From Ovoidimarina sp038744785 (lineage in GTDB: Bacteria; Pseudomonadota; Alphaproteobacteria; Rhodobacterales; Rhodobacteraceae), in contig JBCDLX010000017.1 in NCBI GenBank assembly GCA_038744785.1, positions 1-64,000 on the forward strand: 64,000 nt of DNA, read 5' to 3'. The notes beneath the pieces were generated by a model, which saw only the letters and a list, made by a program, of their open reading frames with translations, did no database searches and was not told where the DNA came from. Made by a program: the position numbers and the translations under genes. Shown here in pieces: positions 44,256 through 52,746 of this stretch (position 1 is its first letter; each line of letters begins with the position of its first letter).

Positions 44256-45107
44256 ATGACCAATAAAATCCCAGCGCCCAATGAAAAACAGCATGCATTC
44301 TGGAATGGCGCGATGGGCGAGCTCTGGGTCCGCGAACAGGCATTCATGGATGGCATGCTGAGATCGTTTCAGACGTTTCTCGTCTCGCATGCGGTATCAA
44401 AACGCCCTGATTCCGTTCTTGATATTGGTTGTGGCAACGGGACAACCACGATCGCGATTGCCGAGGCTTTGGGAAGAGACGCGCGTGTGGTCGGTGTGGA
44501 CATTTCGGAACCGATGATTGCGAACGCGCAATCCAGTATTCCTGCGGGTCTCGACACAGTCCAGTTCGTTGCAGCAGATGCAAGTGCCCACAACTTCAGA
44601 GACCAGCGCTTTGATCTGATTATCTCACGCTTTGGCGCTATGTTCTTCTCCGACCCGGTACAGGCGCTTTCGCACCTGCTCGGTGCTGCGCATCCGGGCG
44701 CCGAAACCGCTCTAGTCGCCTGGCGTTCACTCGATGATAATGCTTTTATGGCCGCAGGGATTCGCGCGGCGGCCGCGTTTCCACCGACGCCACCGACACC
44801 GCAACCCGGTGCACCTGGGGCTTTCGCGTTTGCCGAGCCGGCGCATGTTGAAACCGTGTTCACTTCGGCCGGGTGGATGAAACCAAGTCTGGAGCCGGCC
44901 GATCTGCCATGCACGTTCCCTGCCGCCGATCTTGATATGTTCATCGAAAACTTAGCCCCGACCCGTCCCGATCTTGGCGACCTCGATCCCGGGTTGAGAA
45001 ACGAGGTGCTTGCCGCCGTACGTTCGGCACTAGAGACATTTGTCGATGGTGATACCGTCAAGATGACCGCACGGACCTGGCTAATCAGAGCAAGGGCACC
45101 GATCTAG
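44256..45107 (+). CDS. Class I SAM-dependent methyltransferase
   Basis: 283 residues from ATG 44256 (MTNKIPAPNEKQHAFWNG), preceded by AGGAAGG and AGGA. Core motif I is VLDIGCGNGTTTIAIAEALG, followed by VVGVDISEPMIANAQ and a motif III-like DLIISRFGAMFFSDPVQALSHL. The layout resembles small-molecule methyltransferases of the UbiE/Methyltransf_25 type. Substrate unknown. It is probably controlled by the divergent MerR regulator. Confidence 0.82.
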   Translation: MTNKIPAPNEKQHAFWNGAMGELWVREQAFMDGMLRSFQTFLVSHAVSKRPDSVLDIGCGNGTTTIAIAEALGRDARVVGVDISEPMIANAQSSIPAGLDTVQFVAADASAHNFRDQRFDLIISRFGAMFFSDPVQALSHLLGAAHPGAETALVAWRSLDDNAFMAAGIRAAAAFPPTPPTPQPGAPGAFAFAEPAHVETVFTSAGWMKPSLEPADLPCTFPAADLDMFIENLAPTRPDLGDLDPGLRNEVLAAVRSALETFVDGDTVKMTARTWLIRARAPI

Positions 45108-45156
45108 CTCTCTGCAACGAAGATGCGGCGAAGGCCGACCTGTTGGGTCTCAGAGG

Positions 45157-45684
45157 CTAGAGAAGTTCCATCTCATTTGAACTGAGCGGCACGTTCAACT
45201 GGACCGAAGGCGCCTCGGCCTCCCGAACGAAGCGCTGACGAACACGTCCGTTTTCTGGCCAGAACCGGATCTGTCGCGCCTGCGTTCCACCGACGCTGCT
45301 TGAGTGACATGGAATCCCTTCGATCCGCAAATATTCGAACGCGAATGCAGCGTTGCGTTCCCCGATGTCGGACAGGCCAGTGACAATCGACGCGCCGCCG
45401 AACACTTTGGCCACTAGGCCGGCCCGGTTTGCACCGGACTTCATAAGTGCGTTGATCAGCGTCTCCATCGCGTTGGCCCCGAAACTCAAGGCACGAGCGT
45501 CGGAAACGGCCCCTTCCGGGACAAGAATGTGGTTCATTCCGCCAATGCGCAGATCGGGATCCCAAAGACAAACCGACACGCATGACCCAAGGATCGTCGA
45601 GATTATCATGTCCGGCAGATCGCCGATCGCCTGTTCGCCTTGCGCGATATAAACACGGTCGGTCTTGCGATTGTCCTTAGGCAT
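45157..45684 (-). CDS. cheD: Chemoreceptor glutamine deamidase CheD
   Basis: 175 residues. CheD deamidates glutamines on chemoreceptors. Catalytic Cys35 in ILGSCVSVCLWD and His52 in GGMNHILVP are 17 residues apart, the same spacing as Cys27/His44 of the Thermotoga enzyme. Further family motifs: KVFGGASIV and LGERNAAFA-like IGERNAAFAFEYL. It overlaps cheB by 8 bp. Confidence 0.93.
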   Translation of the reverse strand: MPKDNRKTDRVYIAQGEQAIGDLPDMIISTILGSCVSVCLWDPDLRIGGMNHILVPEGAVSDARALSFGANAMETLINALMKSGANRAGLVAKVFGGASIVTGLSDIGERNAAFAFEYLRIEGIPCHSSSVGGTQARQIRFWPENGRVRQRFVREAEAPSVQLNVPLSSNEMELL

Positions 45685-46738
45685 TCAGGGTCCGCCGCGT
45701 CGAGGATGAACAGGCATCAAGGATCGCGCTGCCAATACCCTCCAGATCGACGGCACGCTCTGCCGCACCGGCCTCGCGCGCGGCGCGCGGCATGCCGTCT
45801 ACGACACAGGTTTCTCCGGTTTGCGCGATCGTACGGGCACCACCGTTTCTAAGGGCGAGAAGACCGGCCGCACCGTCTCGCCCCATCCCCGTCAAAATGA
45901 CGCCGACCAGCCGCGGTGCATGTGGTACACCCGAATGGAACAACTGATCGACCGAGGGCACGTAAAGATCGTCCGGGGTCCCTTCGACCAGCGTCAGTTG
46001 CAAACTATGCGCGCTCGCGAAACCGGCATGGAACCGGCCGCCGGGGGCCAGAAGCACCGTTCCTTGCGACGGCATGTCTCCTTCGGACACAAGGCGGACG
46101 GTTGGCGCGACCAGGTCGTCCAAGCGCTGGCAGAGGCTGCGCAGGAACGCCTCTGGCATGTGCTGCGCGATAATCACAGGCGGGCCGTTGGCCGGAAACA
46201 CTGAAAGAACACGCTCGATCGCATCGACCCCGCCGGTCGAGCTTCCCAAAAGGACGGTGCGCCCGTTCCAGCGATAGTCCCCGCTGCCCGAGCGGCCGAT
46301 GGTCTGCTGCTGCGCGCCTAGCCGGGCACACACGCGGGCATTTGCCGCCGCGAATAACGTTTCAGAAAGTCGCAGACGCTGCCTAAGATCGGCCTGCACG
46401 CCGGCGACGTCAACACAGTCCACTGCACCGATCGAGAGGGCGCGAACGGCAATCTCACTCCGTGCTTTTGTTCTCGTCGAGACCATAACGACCGGCATTG
46501 GCCGAAGCCGCATCAAACGCTCAAGAAAGTCGAGCCCGTTCATCCTTGGCATCTCGACATCAAGTGTAATGACATCGGGCGAAAGCCGTTTGATCAATTC
46601 GCGCGCTTCGATCGGATCGGCCGCTTCGCCGACAACACAGAGCCGAGGGTCTGCATCCAAAATTGTGCGCAACAGCGCGCGCACGGTCCGGGAATCGTCG
46701 ACGATCAAGACACGCCTTGGAATGGTTTGATCGTTCAT
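45677..46738 (-). CDS. cheB: Chemotaxis response regulator protein-glutamate methylesterase CheB
   Basis: 353 residues: receiver domain (VLIVDDSRTVRALLRTIL, phospho-acceptor Asp60 in VITLDVEMPRMNG), linker, and methylesterase domain with catalytic triad Ser167 (LLGSSTGG), His193 (IAQHMP) and Asp288 (TGMGRDGAAGL). Complete by length and motifs. It overlaps the upstream receptor-like gene (ATGA) and the downstream cheD. No cheA, cheW, cheR or cheY is present in the window. Confidence 0.94.
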   Translation of the reverse strand: MNDQTIPRRVLIVDDSRTVRALLRTILDADPRLCVVGEAADPIEARELIKRLSPDVITLDVEMPRMNGLDFLERLMRLRPMPVVMVSTRTKARSEIAVRALSIGAVDCVDVAGVQADLRQRLRLSETLFAAANARVCARLGAQQQTIGRSGSGDYRWNGRTVLLGSSTGGVDAIERVLSVFPANGPPVIIAQHMPEAFLRSLCQRLDDLVAPTVRLVSEGDMPSQGTVLLAPGGRFHAGFASAHSLQLTLVEGTPDDLYVPSVDQLFHSGVPHAPRLVGVILTGMGRDGAAGLLALRNGGARTIAQTGETCVVDGMPRAAREAGAAERAVDLEGIGSAILDACSSSTRRTLNA

Positions 46739-48810
46739 GTCCGAATATCCCCTGCCACGGATTTGAAACTTGGGATCGGTCGCAGCCGACGTACGACACC
46801 GGTCGCCTGAACGATGCCCAGACCCAGAAATACGAACCTGTGAAGTCGCCCCTCCTCGTCGTGAACCGGGAAGAGACCGACTTCGATCCGCCCATCGATC
46901 CCGTGAATGGCAACAGATGGCCGGGTCCCGTCACGCCCGGCCCGCATTGCGATCCGATCCCAGGCCAGGGCGTCTTTGTCTTCCCTGGCCACACCGACAA
47001 GATTGAGCACGCGCAACCAGTTTAGCCCGACCAGATCCGCCTGGCGGTGCCCGGCCCACATCGCAAGCTGACGGTTCGCTGAGATAAGCCGACCATCAGG
47101 CGAGAATTCTGCGATGGGGAGACTGTGATCGACTGCTCCCAGAACGGCGCGCTTCATATGTTCTGTGCTGATATCGCGCCACTCGACCACATATCCCAAC
47201 ACACGGCCCTCAGCATCGTGAACCGGTCCCATGCCGATCGTCAGAACCGTTTCGCCCAACCGCAGCATTTCTGAGATATGTCGCTCCTTGGACAACCCGG
47301 CCCGGACCCGGTCGGCCCCTGGAAACAGTGCGACGAGCGAGCGGCCGGTCAACCCGCCTGGATCAAACCTCCAAGCCAACCGATCGAATGCTGTTCGATG
47401 TCGTTTCATCAAGTCGGTGAGGCGCGTGTTCGCATAGATGATCGTCAAATCGCGGTCCACCAGCATCAGGGCCGCCGAGGTGCTTTCGAAAGCCGCGCGC
47501 TTAAAGGCATTCTCGCGCGCGATCGTCTCGGCCTCGAAAAGCGAGGCCCGAAACGCATCGAGTTGCCGCGCAATCGCCCCGATCTCATCCCCACGGCGGC
47601 GATCCGGGATGTCGGCATCGTAATCTCGATCCGCAACCCGCTGCATGGCCTGCCCGACCCGAACCAAGGGCACACTCATCGATCGAGCCAACATAAGGCC
47701 AAGCGCAGTCAAAAGTGCCAGGACAACGAGCCCCTCTTCGATCAACTGTCGTCGCTGTGCCGCTGCTGGTGCCAAGATCTCATCTTCGGCTTGCTGTATC
47801 ATCACGCCGAACAGCCGCCCCATGTACCTTAGCGGAACAAACGCCGTGACGGTCCGACGTCCATCTTCGCCGCGGTGAACCGTCAAACCGGCCTGATTCT
47901 TGAACACTTCTGCAACCGGGGGTGCGTCGCGGCCTTCTTTGGTTATCGCAGCCGGTGCAACCCCGCGCAGCTCTGTAATTGGATCCCGGCTTCGTCCCAG
48001 AAGGAACCCTTCGCCCGTCTGACCAAGGCCTGCAGGACGTCGCAGGATTTCCGTGTACCGCTCTGCCGATACCCGAACACCCAGGATCGCCTCGACCGTA
48101 CCGAGGGGGCTGCGAACAGGAACCGCGAACACGGCCGTGTCCGCAGCGGGATAGGCCGGGCTGCGGTCGAACTCGGTCATGATGTCGGTTGAAAACCCAG
48201 TTCCCTGGACCACGGTACGAAATGCGTGCGATAACGGGATGGACCGCAAGCCTTCGTCCGTCAGGTTGCGACCAAATGGTTCCTGCTTCGCAGTGGAATA
48301 GACGACATCGCCCGACGGCGAGATCAAGAACAGGTCGGTGTAATTCTGCCCCATCACATAGGCTTTGAAGAACGGATGATACCGACGGTGAACATGCGAG
48401 TAAGGCGACCCGTCATCGGCTTGCGTCAGCGCAAAACGCCGAGTCTCGGGGTTAGGATTGTTATCGACATAGAGCGTGCGAAAATGCTGCGACGGATCGC
48501 CATCGTGGTGTTCCCACGCGAACACAAAGGCCCGAGCCGCCTCTAGAATCACCGGGTTACTGTACTTCCCGCGCATGTCCGCTCGGATCGATTGAAGGTC
48601 TCTCAGAACCTCGGCAGCCCTGCTTTCCGCGATGGCGCGCAGGCGCTCATTGCCAGAGTGAGATACTGTCGCCACCGTGCTTTTGTTTGCAATGATTACA
48701 GCAAGAGCCAGCGCAACGGCACCGATCAAAACCGTTACCAAAGGGAGCTTTATCCCGATCCTGATCCTGTCGAGCAAAACAGCCTCGCGGACGTGCGTCA
48801 TCCGGTCCAA
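46735..48810 (-). CDS. dCache-HAMP-PAS-PAS sensor protein without a recognisable output domain
   Basis: 691 residues. First membrane helix near residues 24-43 (LVTVLIGAVALALAVIIAN), a periplasmic double-Cache region to about residue 360 (DNNPNPETRRFALTQADDGSPYSHVHRRYHPFF; DLFLISPSGDVVYSTAKQEPFG), second helix LVVLALLTALGLMLARSM, HAMP (VRVGQAMQRVADRDYDADIPDRRRGDEIGAIARQL), then two PAS domains (AALMLVDRDLTIIYANTRL; LPIAEFSPDGRLISANRQL). The chain ends after PAS2 with no MCP hairpin, kinase, GGDEF or EAL. The final ATGA overlaps cheB. Confidence 0.8.
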   Translation of the reverse strand: MDRMTHVREAVLLDRIRIGIKLPLVTVLIGAVALALAVIIANKSTVATVSHSGNERLRAIAESRAAEVLRDLQSIRADMRGKYSNPVILEAARAFVFAWEHHDGDPSQHFRTLYVDNNPNPETRRFALTQADDGSPYSHVHRRYHPFFKAYVMGQNYTDLFLISPSGDVVYSTAKQEPFGRNLTDEGLRSIPLSHAFRTVVQGTGFSTDIMTEFDRSPAYPAADTAVFAVPVRSPLGTVEAILGVRVSAERYTEILRRPAGLGQTGEGFLLGRSRDPITELRGVAPAAITKEGRDAPPVAEVFKNQAGLTVHRGEDGRRTVTAFVPLRYMGRLFGVMIQQAEDEILAPAAAQRRQLIEEGLVVLALLTALGLMLARSMSVPLVRVGQAMQRVADRDYDADIPDRRRGDEIGAIARQLDAFRASLFEAETIARENAFKRAAFESTSAALMLVDRDLTIIYANTRLTDLMKRHRTAFDRLAWRFDPGGLTGRSLVALFPGADRVRAGLSKERHISEMLRLGETVLTIGMGPVHDAEGRVLGYVVEWRDISTEHMKRAVLGAVDHSLPIAEFSPDGRLISANRQLAMWAGHRQADLVGLNWLRVLNLVGVAREDKDALAWDRIAMRAGRDGTRPSVAIHGIDGRIEVGLFPVHDEEGRLHRFVFLGLGIVQATGVVRRLRPIPSFKSVAGDIRT

Positions 48811-48853
48811 AGCCGGTCTCGGATACCATCAACAGAGGGAGTGAATATTCCGT

Positions 48854-50482
48854 TTAGCCGGGGCCTCGGACCCCATCGGGTGGCGCGAAACTCGATGCAT
48901 CAGCCCTATGCCAACGTTCGATGTATCCGCCTCCTTGGTCCTCTCCACGCAACAGAAACCCTTCTGGCAAATAAGGGAAAGCATGGTTACCGGATACCAT
49001 CTTTCCCCCGCGGTCGCGCTGCATGAAATGGTGCGGAAGAAACTCGCACGGGTCGCTCAAACCGGCCGCACCGGCCATTTCTGCAAGCGCCTTCAGGGTG
49101 TTGCGATGAAACCGAGCCACCCGCGCTGCCTTGTCGCCGACATCCAGTGCCCGCATGCGCAGCGGGTCCTGAGTGGCCACGCCGACGGGGCAGTGATTTG
49201 TGTGGCACGCTTGCGCTTGGATACAGCCAATCGCGAACATAAAACCGCGCGCCGAATTGGCCCAATCCGCGCCAAGAGCCAGCGCACGGGCAATGTCAAA
49301 ACCCGAGATCAGTTTGCCAGCCGCGCCAATTCTAATCTGATCGCGCAGCCCCGCGCCGCGAAGCGTATTGTGGACAAAGGCAAGGCCTTCAACGAGCGGC
49401 ATTCCAATGTGATTGGCAAACTCCTGCGGAGCGGCGCCAGTCCCCCCTTCCTTTCCGTCGACAACGATAAAATCCGGAACCACACCCGTTTCCAGCATGG
49501 CCTTTACGATGCACATGAATTCGCGGCGGTGGCCGATGCACAGTTTAAATCCCACGGGCTTGCCGTCAGAAAGCGCCCTAAGGCGGCCCATAAACTCCAT
49601 CATCTCGGTTGGCGTCGAGAACGCAGAATGTGCCGCCGGAGAAACGCAATCGATCCCCATCGGCACTCCTCGTGCCTCGGCAATCTCGGGGGTAATTTTC
49701 GATGCGGGCAACATGCCGCCATGTCCGGGCTTCGCACCCTGGCTGAGCTTGATTTCGATCATCTTCACCTGGTCAAGCGTTGCCGTCTCGGCGAACCGGT
49801 TGGGGTCGAACGCACCCTGGGGTGTCCGGCAACCGAAATAGCCCGAACCGATCTCGTAGATCAGATCACCACCTCCCTCTTTATGATAGCGGCTGACCCC
49901 ACCCTCGCCGGTGTCGTGCGCAAACCCGCCTGCGTTCGCCCCTTGGTTCAGCGCCAGGATCGCGTTCGCGGACATCGACCCAAAGCTCATGGCAGATATG
50001 TTATAGATCGACGCGTCATAGGGCCGTGTACAATCGGGGCCGCCGACACGCACGCGCAGGTCGGTCGCCTCGACATGGCGGGGTGTGATCGAGTGCGTCA
50101 GCCACATATAGCCGCTGTCATAAATGCGCTGTTGGGTCCCGAACGGGCGCTTGTCCTCCTGCCCTTTGGCGCGTTGATAAACAAGGCTTCGTGCCTCACG
50201 CGAAAACGGTTCTTCGTCCTGATCGCTTTCAATCAGGTACTGGCGAATTTCAGGACGGATGCCTTCGAAGAGGAACCGCATGTGGCCGAGGATCGGATAG
50301 TTGCGCAAAATCGCATGGGACCTTTGCATGACATCGTATGTCCCAACGAGCGAAAGGGTCCCGAAGACGATTGCTGCCAGCCAGAACCAACCGCTCCATC
50401 CTGCGAGCGCTATGAAGACCAAAGTGAGAACCACACAGCCCGCAAAGAAGGCGTACCGTTCCATCGTGCGCACTTGTTCCAT
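48854..50482 (-). CDS. Glutamate-synthase-like FMN/Fe-S protein with N-terminal membrane anchor
   Basis: 542 residues from ATG 50482 (MEQVRTMERYAFFAG), chosen for its GGAGG upstream; a longer frame to 50563 lacks one. Two membrane segments at the N-terminus (AFFAGCVVLTLVFIALAGW; FWLAAIVFGTLSLVG), then a single GltB central/FMN domain: ISAMSFGSMSANAI, KPGHGGMLPASKI, VVDGKEGGTGAAP, and a cysteine set C-x5-C-x4-C (CIQAQACHTNHCPVG) matching the 3Fe-4S ligands of glutamate synthase. There is no glutaminase domain and no GltD partner nearby, so it is probably not a normal GOGAT; true substrate unknown. Confidence 0.82.
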   Translation of the reverse strand: MEQVRTMERYAFFAGCVVLTLVFIALAGWSGWFWLAAIVFGTLSLVGTYDVMQRSHAILRNYPILGHMRFLFEGIRPEIRQYLIESDQDEEPFSREARSLVYQRAKGQEDKRPFGTQQRIYDSGYMWLTHSITPRHVEATDLRVRVGGPDCTRPYDASIYNISAMSFGSMSANAILALNQGANAGGFAHDTGEGGVSRYHKEGGGDLIYEIGSGYFGCRTPQGAFDPNRFAETATLDQVKMIEIKLSQGAKPGHGGMLPASKITPEIAEARGVPMGIDCVSPAAHSAFSTPTEMMEFMGRLRALSDGKPVGFKLCIGHRREFMCIVKAMLETGVVPDFIVVDGKEGGTGAAPQEFANHIGMPLVEGLAFVHNTLRGAGLRDQIRIGAAGKLISGFDIARALALGADWANSARGFMFAIGCIQAQACHTNHCPVGVATQDPLRMRALDVGDKAARVARFHRNTLKALAEMAGAAGLSDPCEFLPHHFMQRDRGGKMVSGNHAFPYLPEGFLLRGEDQGGGYIERWHRADASSFAPPDGVRGPG

Positions 50483-50718
50483 CGCATTCCTCCTATGCAG
50501 GATCACTAGAGCGGTCGCAGCGTGTTCAAGCAAGACCCGCAAAGGACAAGCGTAGAAAAACACGGATAAAAATCGGATCGCGGCGCGCAGTGGGCAAATA
50601 CGGACGCTGTCGTCCCAAAAAGCTGTCGAAGATAGCGTGACGCCTCTTGAAACGTTGGTCTTATTCCACTGCGACGCGGACAGCGCCCGTATGGCGTGCT
50701 TAGCGCACAGCCAAACGC

Positions 50719-51342
50719 CTAGGGCACCTCGCTTGGACGAACCAACTCGGGCGTATTTGTCGCGCGCGTCCTGGGCCGTGGCGGCGGCGGCGCAGCCGCA
50801 CGCGCGGAAGGGGCTGGCACAGCGGGAACAGGCGCGACACTGACAACGGGAGACGCCAGAGATGCTGTAGGTACCGCAAGGGACGGGAGTGCCATGACCC
50901 GTACCGTCGACCCATCCATGAGAACTATCTTTTCTAAGCTCCCTGAAATATAGGGCGGGCTCAGGACGGCCAGACGCACCGCGCTGCCCGGCCGCAAGGG
51001 CGCGCCAAACACCCGAACCCGTCGCTCGGCCGACGACATGACAAGAGGCAATGGTGTGGCGGTCGCGGTGGCCGGTTCCCTACCGAAACGACTCGGTGCG
51101 GTCGGCGCGACATCCGCCACGGGGGGCAAGGTCATGGCACTGATCTGCACCACCGCCGGCAACCGGTCCCATTCAACAACCAATTGGGCGATATCTGGCA
51201 CAGCCGCATGCGTTATCGCACCATCTCGAGGGCTCCCGGGCGGGTGAGGCAGCCCGCCAGGCACACTCGTTGTCGCGATGACGGCGACATGAACTGCGCT
51301 TGCAAGCCCAATCCAGAGAAGGAACTCTATTGCACCTTTCAC
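50719..51342 (-). CDS. TonB-like proline-rich membrane-anchored protein
   Basis: 207 residues, start GTG 51342 overlapping the ExbD stop (GTGA). One N-terminal hydrophobic segment (FLLWIGLASAVHVAVIATT) is followed by a Pro/Ala/Val-rich chain ending PPPPRPRTRATNTPELVRPSEVP. Position after exbB-exbD-exbD and the anchor plus Pro-rich spacer make it the energy transducer candidate. The roughly 90-residue C-terminal TonB fold that touches receptors is not recognisable; the segment GSLEKIVLMDGSTVRVMAL is the only ordered-looking part. It may be divergent or a periplasm-spanning adaptor. Confidence 0.55.
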   Translation of the reverse strand: MKGAIEFLLWIGLASAVHVAVIATTSVPGGLPHPPGSPRDGAITHAAVPDIAQLVVEWDRLPAVVQISAMTLPPVADVAPTAPSRFGREPATATATPLPLVMSSAERRVRVFGAPLRPGSAVRLAVLSPPYISGSLEKIVLMDGSTVRVMALPSLAVPTASLASPVVSVAPVPAVPAPSARAAAPPPPRPRTRATNTPELVRPSEVP

Positions 51343-51719
51343 GGGCGCACCGTGATCAGGCGGACGTCGCGAACACCGGTTGCAGCCAGCCGATCAAGTA
51401 AATCCGCAAGATCAGTTGCCGGAACGGCAGCATCAGCCCGAAGATCAAGCGGCCCTTTCACCGCAGAAGCGAGACTTAACGCCCTTGCCCCCGTGACCGA
51501 TCCGAAACTCGGTTGCCCGTCCGAAGACAGATAAAGGACATCGGCGGTGCCTGCCTTTCCGTCCGACGCACGCCCAAAAGGCAGGGACACGTCCTGGGAC
51601 GGGCCCGGCACCAATAGGGCCGTCATCAGAAAGAAGACCAACAGAAGAAAAACAACGCTGATCATTGGAACGATGGCCTCGATTGACCTGATCCGACTCT
51701 GGCTGGTGGAAAACCTCAT
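51339..51719 (-). CDS. Biopolymer transport protein ExbD (second copy)
   Basis: 126 residues with the ExbD layout: short basic N-terminus, one membrane helix preceded by the conserved PMISVVFLLLVFFLMTA, and a periplasmic domain (DVLYLSSDGQPSFGSV, DLRADAAVPATDLADLLDRLAATGVRDVRLIT). The membrane Asp used for proton coupling (PMIDV in the first copy) is replaced here by Ser (PMISV), so this subunit probably cannot carry protons alone. It overlaps the first exbD and the TonB-like gene. Confidence 0.82.
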   Translation of the reverse strand: MRFSTSQSRIRSIEAIVPMISVVFLLLVFFLMTALLVPGPSQDVSLPFGRASDGKAGTADVLYLSSDGQPSFGSVTGARALSLASAVKGPLDLRADAAVPATDLADLLDRLAATGVRDVRLITVRP

Positions 51720-52102
51720 GGCGCACGCCCTACGACGGCCAGACGCCGGAACCCCGCATCGTTCATGAGCCCCAAGACATCGACCAACCGTTGCAGATCC
51801 ACGCCCGCTGCCGGTCGTACGACCACAATGTCCTCGCCGCTTTCGCTTAACCTCAAAAGCTCAAGAAGAAGGGCCCGGGGCGCTAGGTCTACGCCGTTCA
51901 GCCGCATCCCGTCGGGCAACACGTCGACGAGCCGAGGCGGGCCCTGATACGCTGCGTCTTCGCGGCCCAGCGTAAGCGGCAGAGCGTCGTCCAGACCGAC
52001 GCGGGTCGCGAGCATGAAAAAGAACAAGAGCAGAAACACGACGTCGATCATGGGTGTCATGCCAATCCGGACCGGCCGGCGTGGTTCTGCAAAATGAAAC
52101 AC
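51716..52102 (-). CDS. Biopolymer transport protein ExbD (first copy)
   Basis: 128 residues starting at GTG 52102, which overlaps the exbB stop as TAGTG; a longer open frame upstream runs through exbB and is not real. The membrane helix carries the proton-path aspartate in TPMIDVVFLLLFFFMLAT. The periplasmic part (LPDGMRLNGVDLAPRALLLELLRLSESGEDIVVVRPAAGVDLQRLVDVLGLMNDAGF) is the usual ExbD/TolR fold. It should form the stator with ExbB and the second ExbD. Confidence 0.87.
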   Translation of the reverse strand: MFHFAEPRRPVRIGMTPMIDVVFLLLFFFMLATRVGLDDALPLTLGREDAAYQGPPRLVDVLPDGMRLNGVDLAPRALLLELLRLSESGEDIVVVRPAAGVDLQRLVDVLGLMNDAGFRRLAVVGRAP

Positions 52103-52746
52103 TAGCCCTGACCCTGCGCCGGACCGCGTGTGAAGACGATCGTGGCAACGTCTTCCATATCCGCCTGCACCCGGTCGCACACCGCTTCGAACCAGACGCC
52201 CGCAACGACTGCGGGGATCGCAATAGCCATTCCTGCCGCGGTGGTCAGAAGCGCAGCCCAAATGCCGCCCGCCAGAACCGAAGGGTTGGCACCGGGCCCG
52301 GCCAATTGGAGGGATTGAAACGCGTCGATCATACCAAGCACCGTGCCCAATAGCCCCAGAAGCGGCGCGATCTGGGCAATCAGATCCAAGGCCCGCAAGC
52401 CTGCTCTTGCCCCTCGCAACTCGGCCAGGGCCAAGCGCGTTACCTCTTCGCGGGCCGCCGCATCGTTGAGGGTGCCGTCCCGACGAATTGCCATGGCCAC
52501 CCGCGCGATGCGGGCGCGCAGACCGCGCGCGCCTTTCAATAGTTCCAGCGCCCCAATCAGATCTCCAGCGACCCAGGCCGACACAGCCGGATCGGCGTCG
52601 GTGCCGCCCCAGACACCGATCCAAAGGAACCGCCAGGTTTTCCACAGGATCAATGCAAGCGTCACAATAGAAAGCGCGACGATGACCCAAAGTATTGGGC
52701 CTCCGTTGCCCAACGCATCCCCGAGCGCCGCCAAAGGTTGCTCCAT
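52102..52746 (-). CDS. ExbB/TolQ/MotA-type proton channel
   Basis: 214 residues from ATG 52746 (MEQPLAALGDALGNGG), overlapping the upstream stop as TAATG. Three membrane segments: PILWVIVALSIVTLALILW, then after a cytoplasmic loop (ELLKGARGLRARIARVAMAIRRDGT) LDLIAQIAPLLGLLGTVLGMIDAF and the long Ala/Ile-rich helix GGIWAALLTTAAGMAIAIPAVVAGVWF. The PLLGLLGTVLGM and AALLTTAAGMAIAIP motifs are diagnostic of the family. Confidence 0.88.
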   Translation of the reverse strand: MEQPLAALGDALGNGGPILWVIVALSIVTLALILWKTWRFLWIGVWGGTDADPAVSAWVAGDLIGALELLKGARGLRARIARVAMAIRRDGTLNDAAAREEVTRLALAELRGARAGLRALDLIAQIAPLLGLLGTVLGMIDAFQSLQLAGPGANPSVLAGGIWAALLTTAAGMAIAIPAVVAGVWFEAVCDRVQADMEDVATIVFTRGPAQGQG

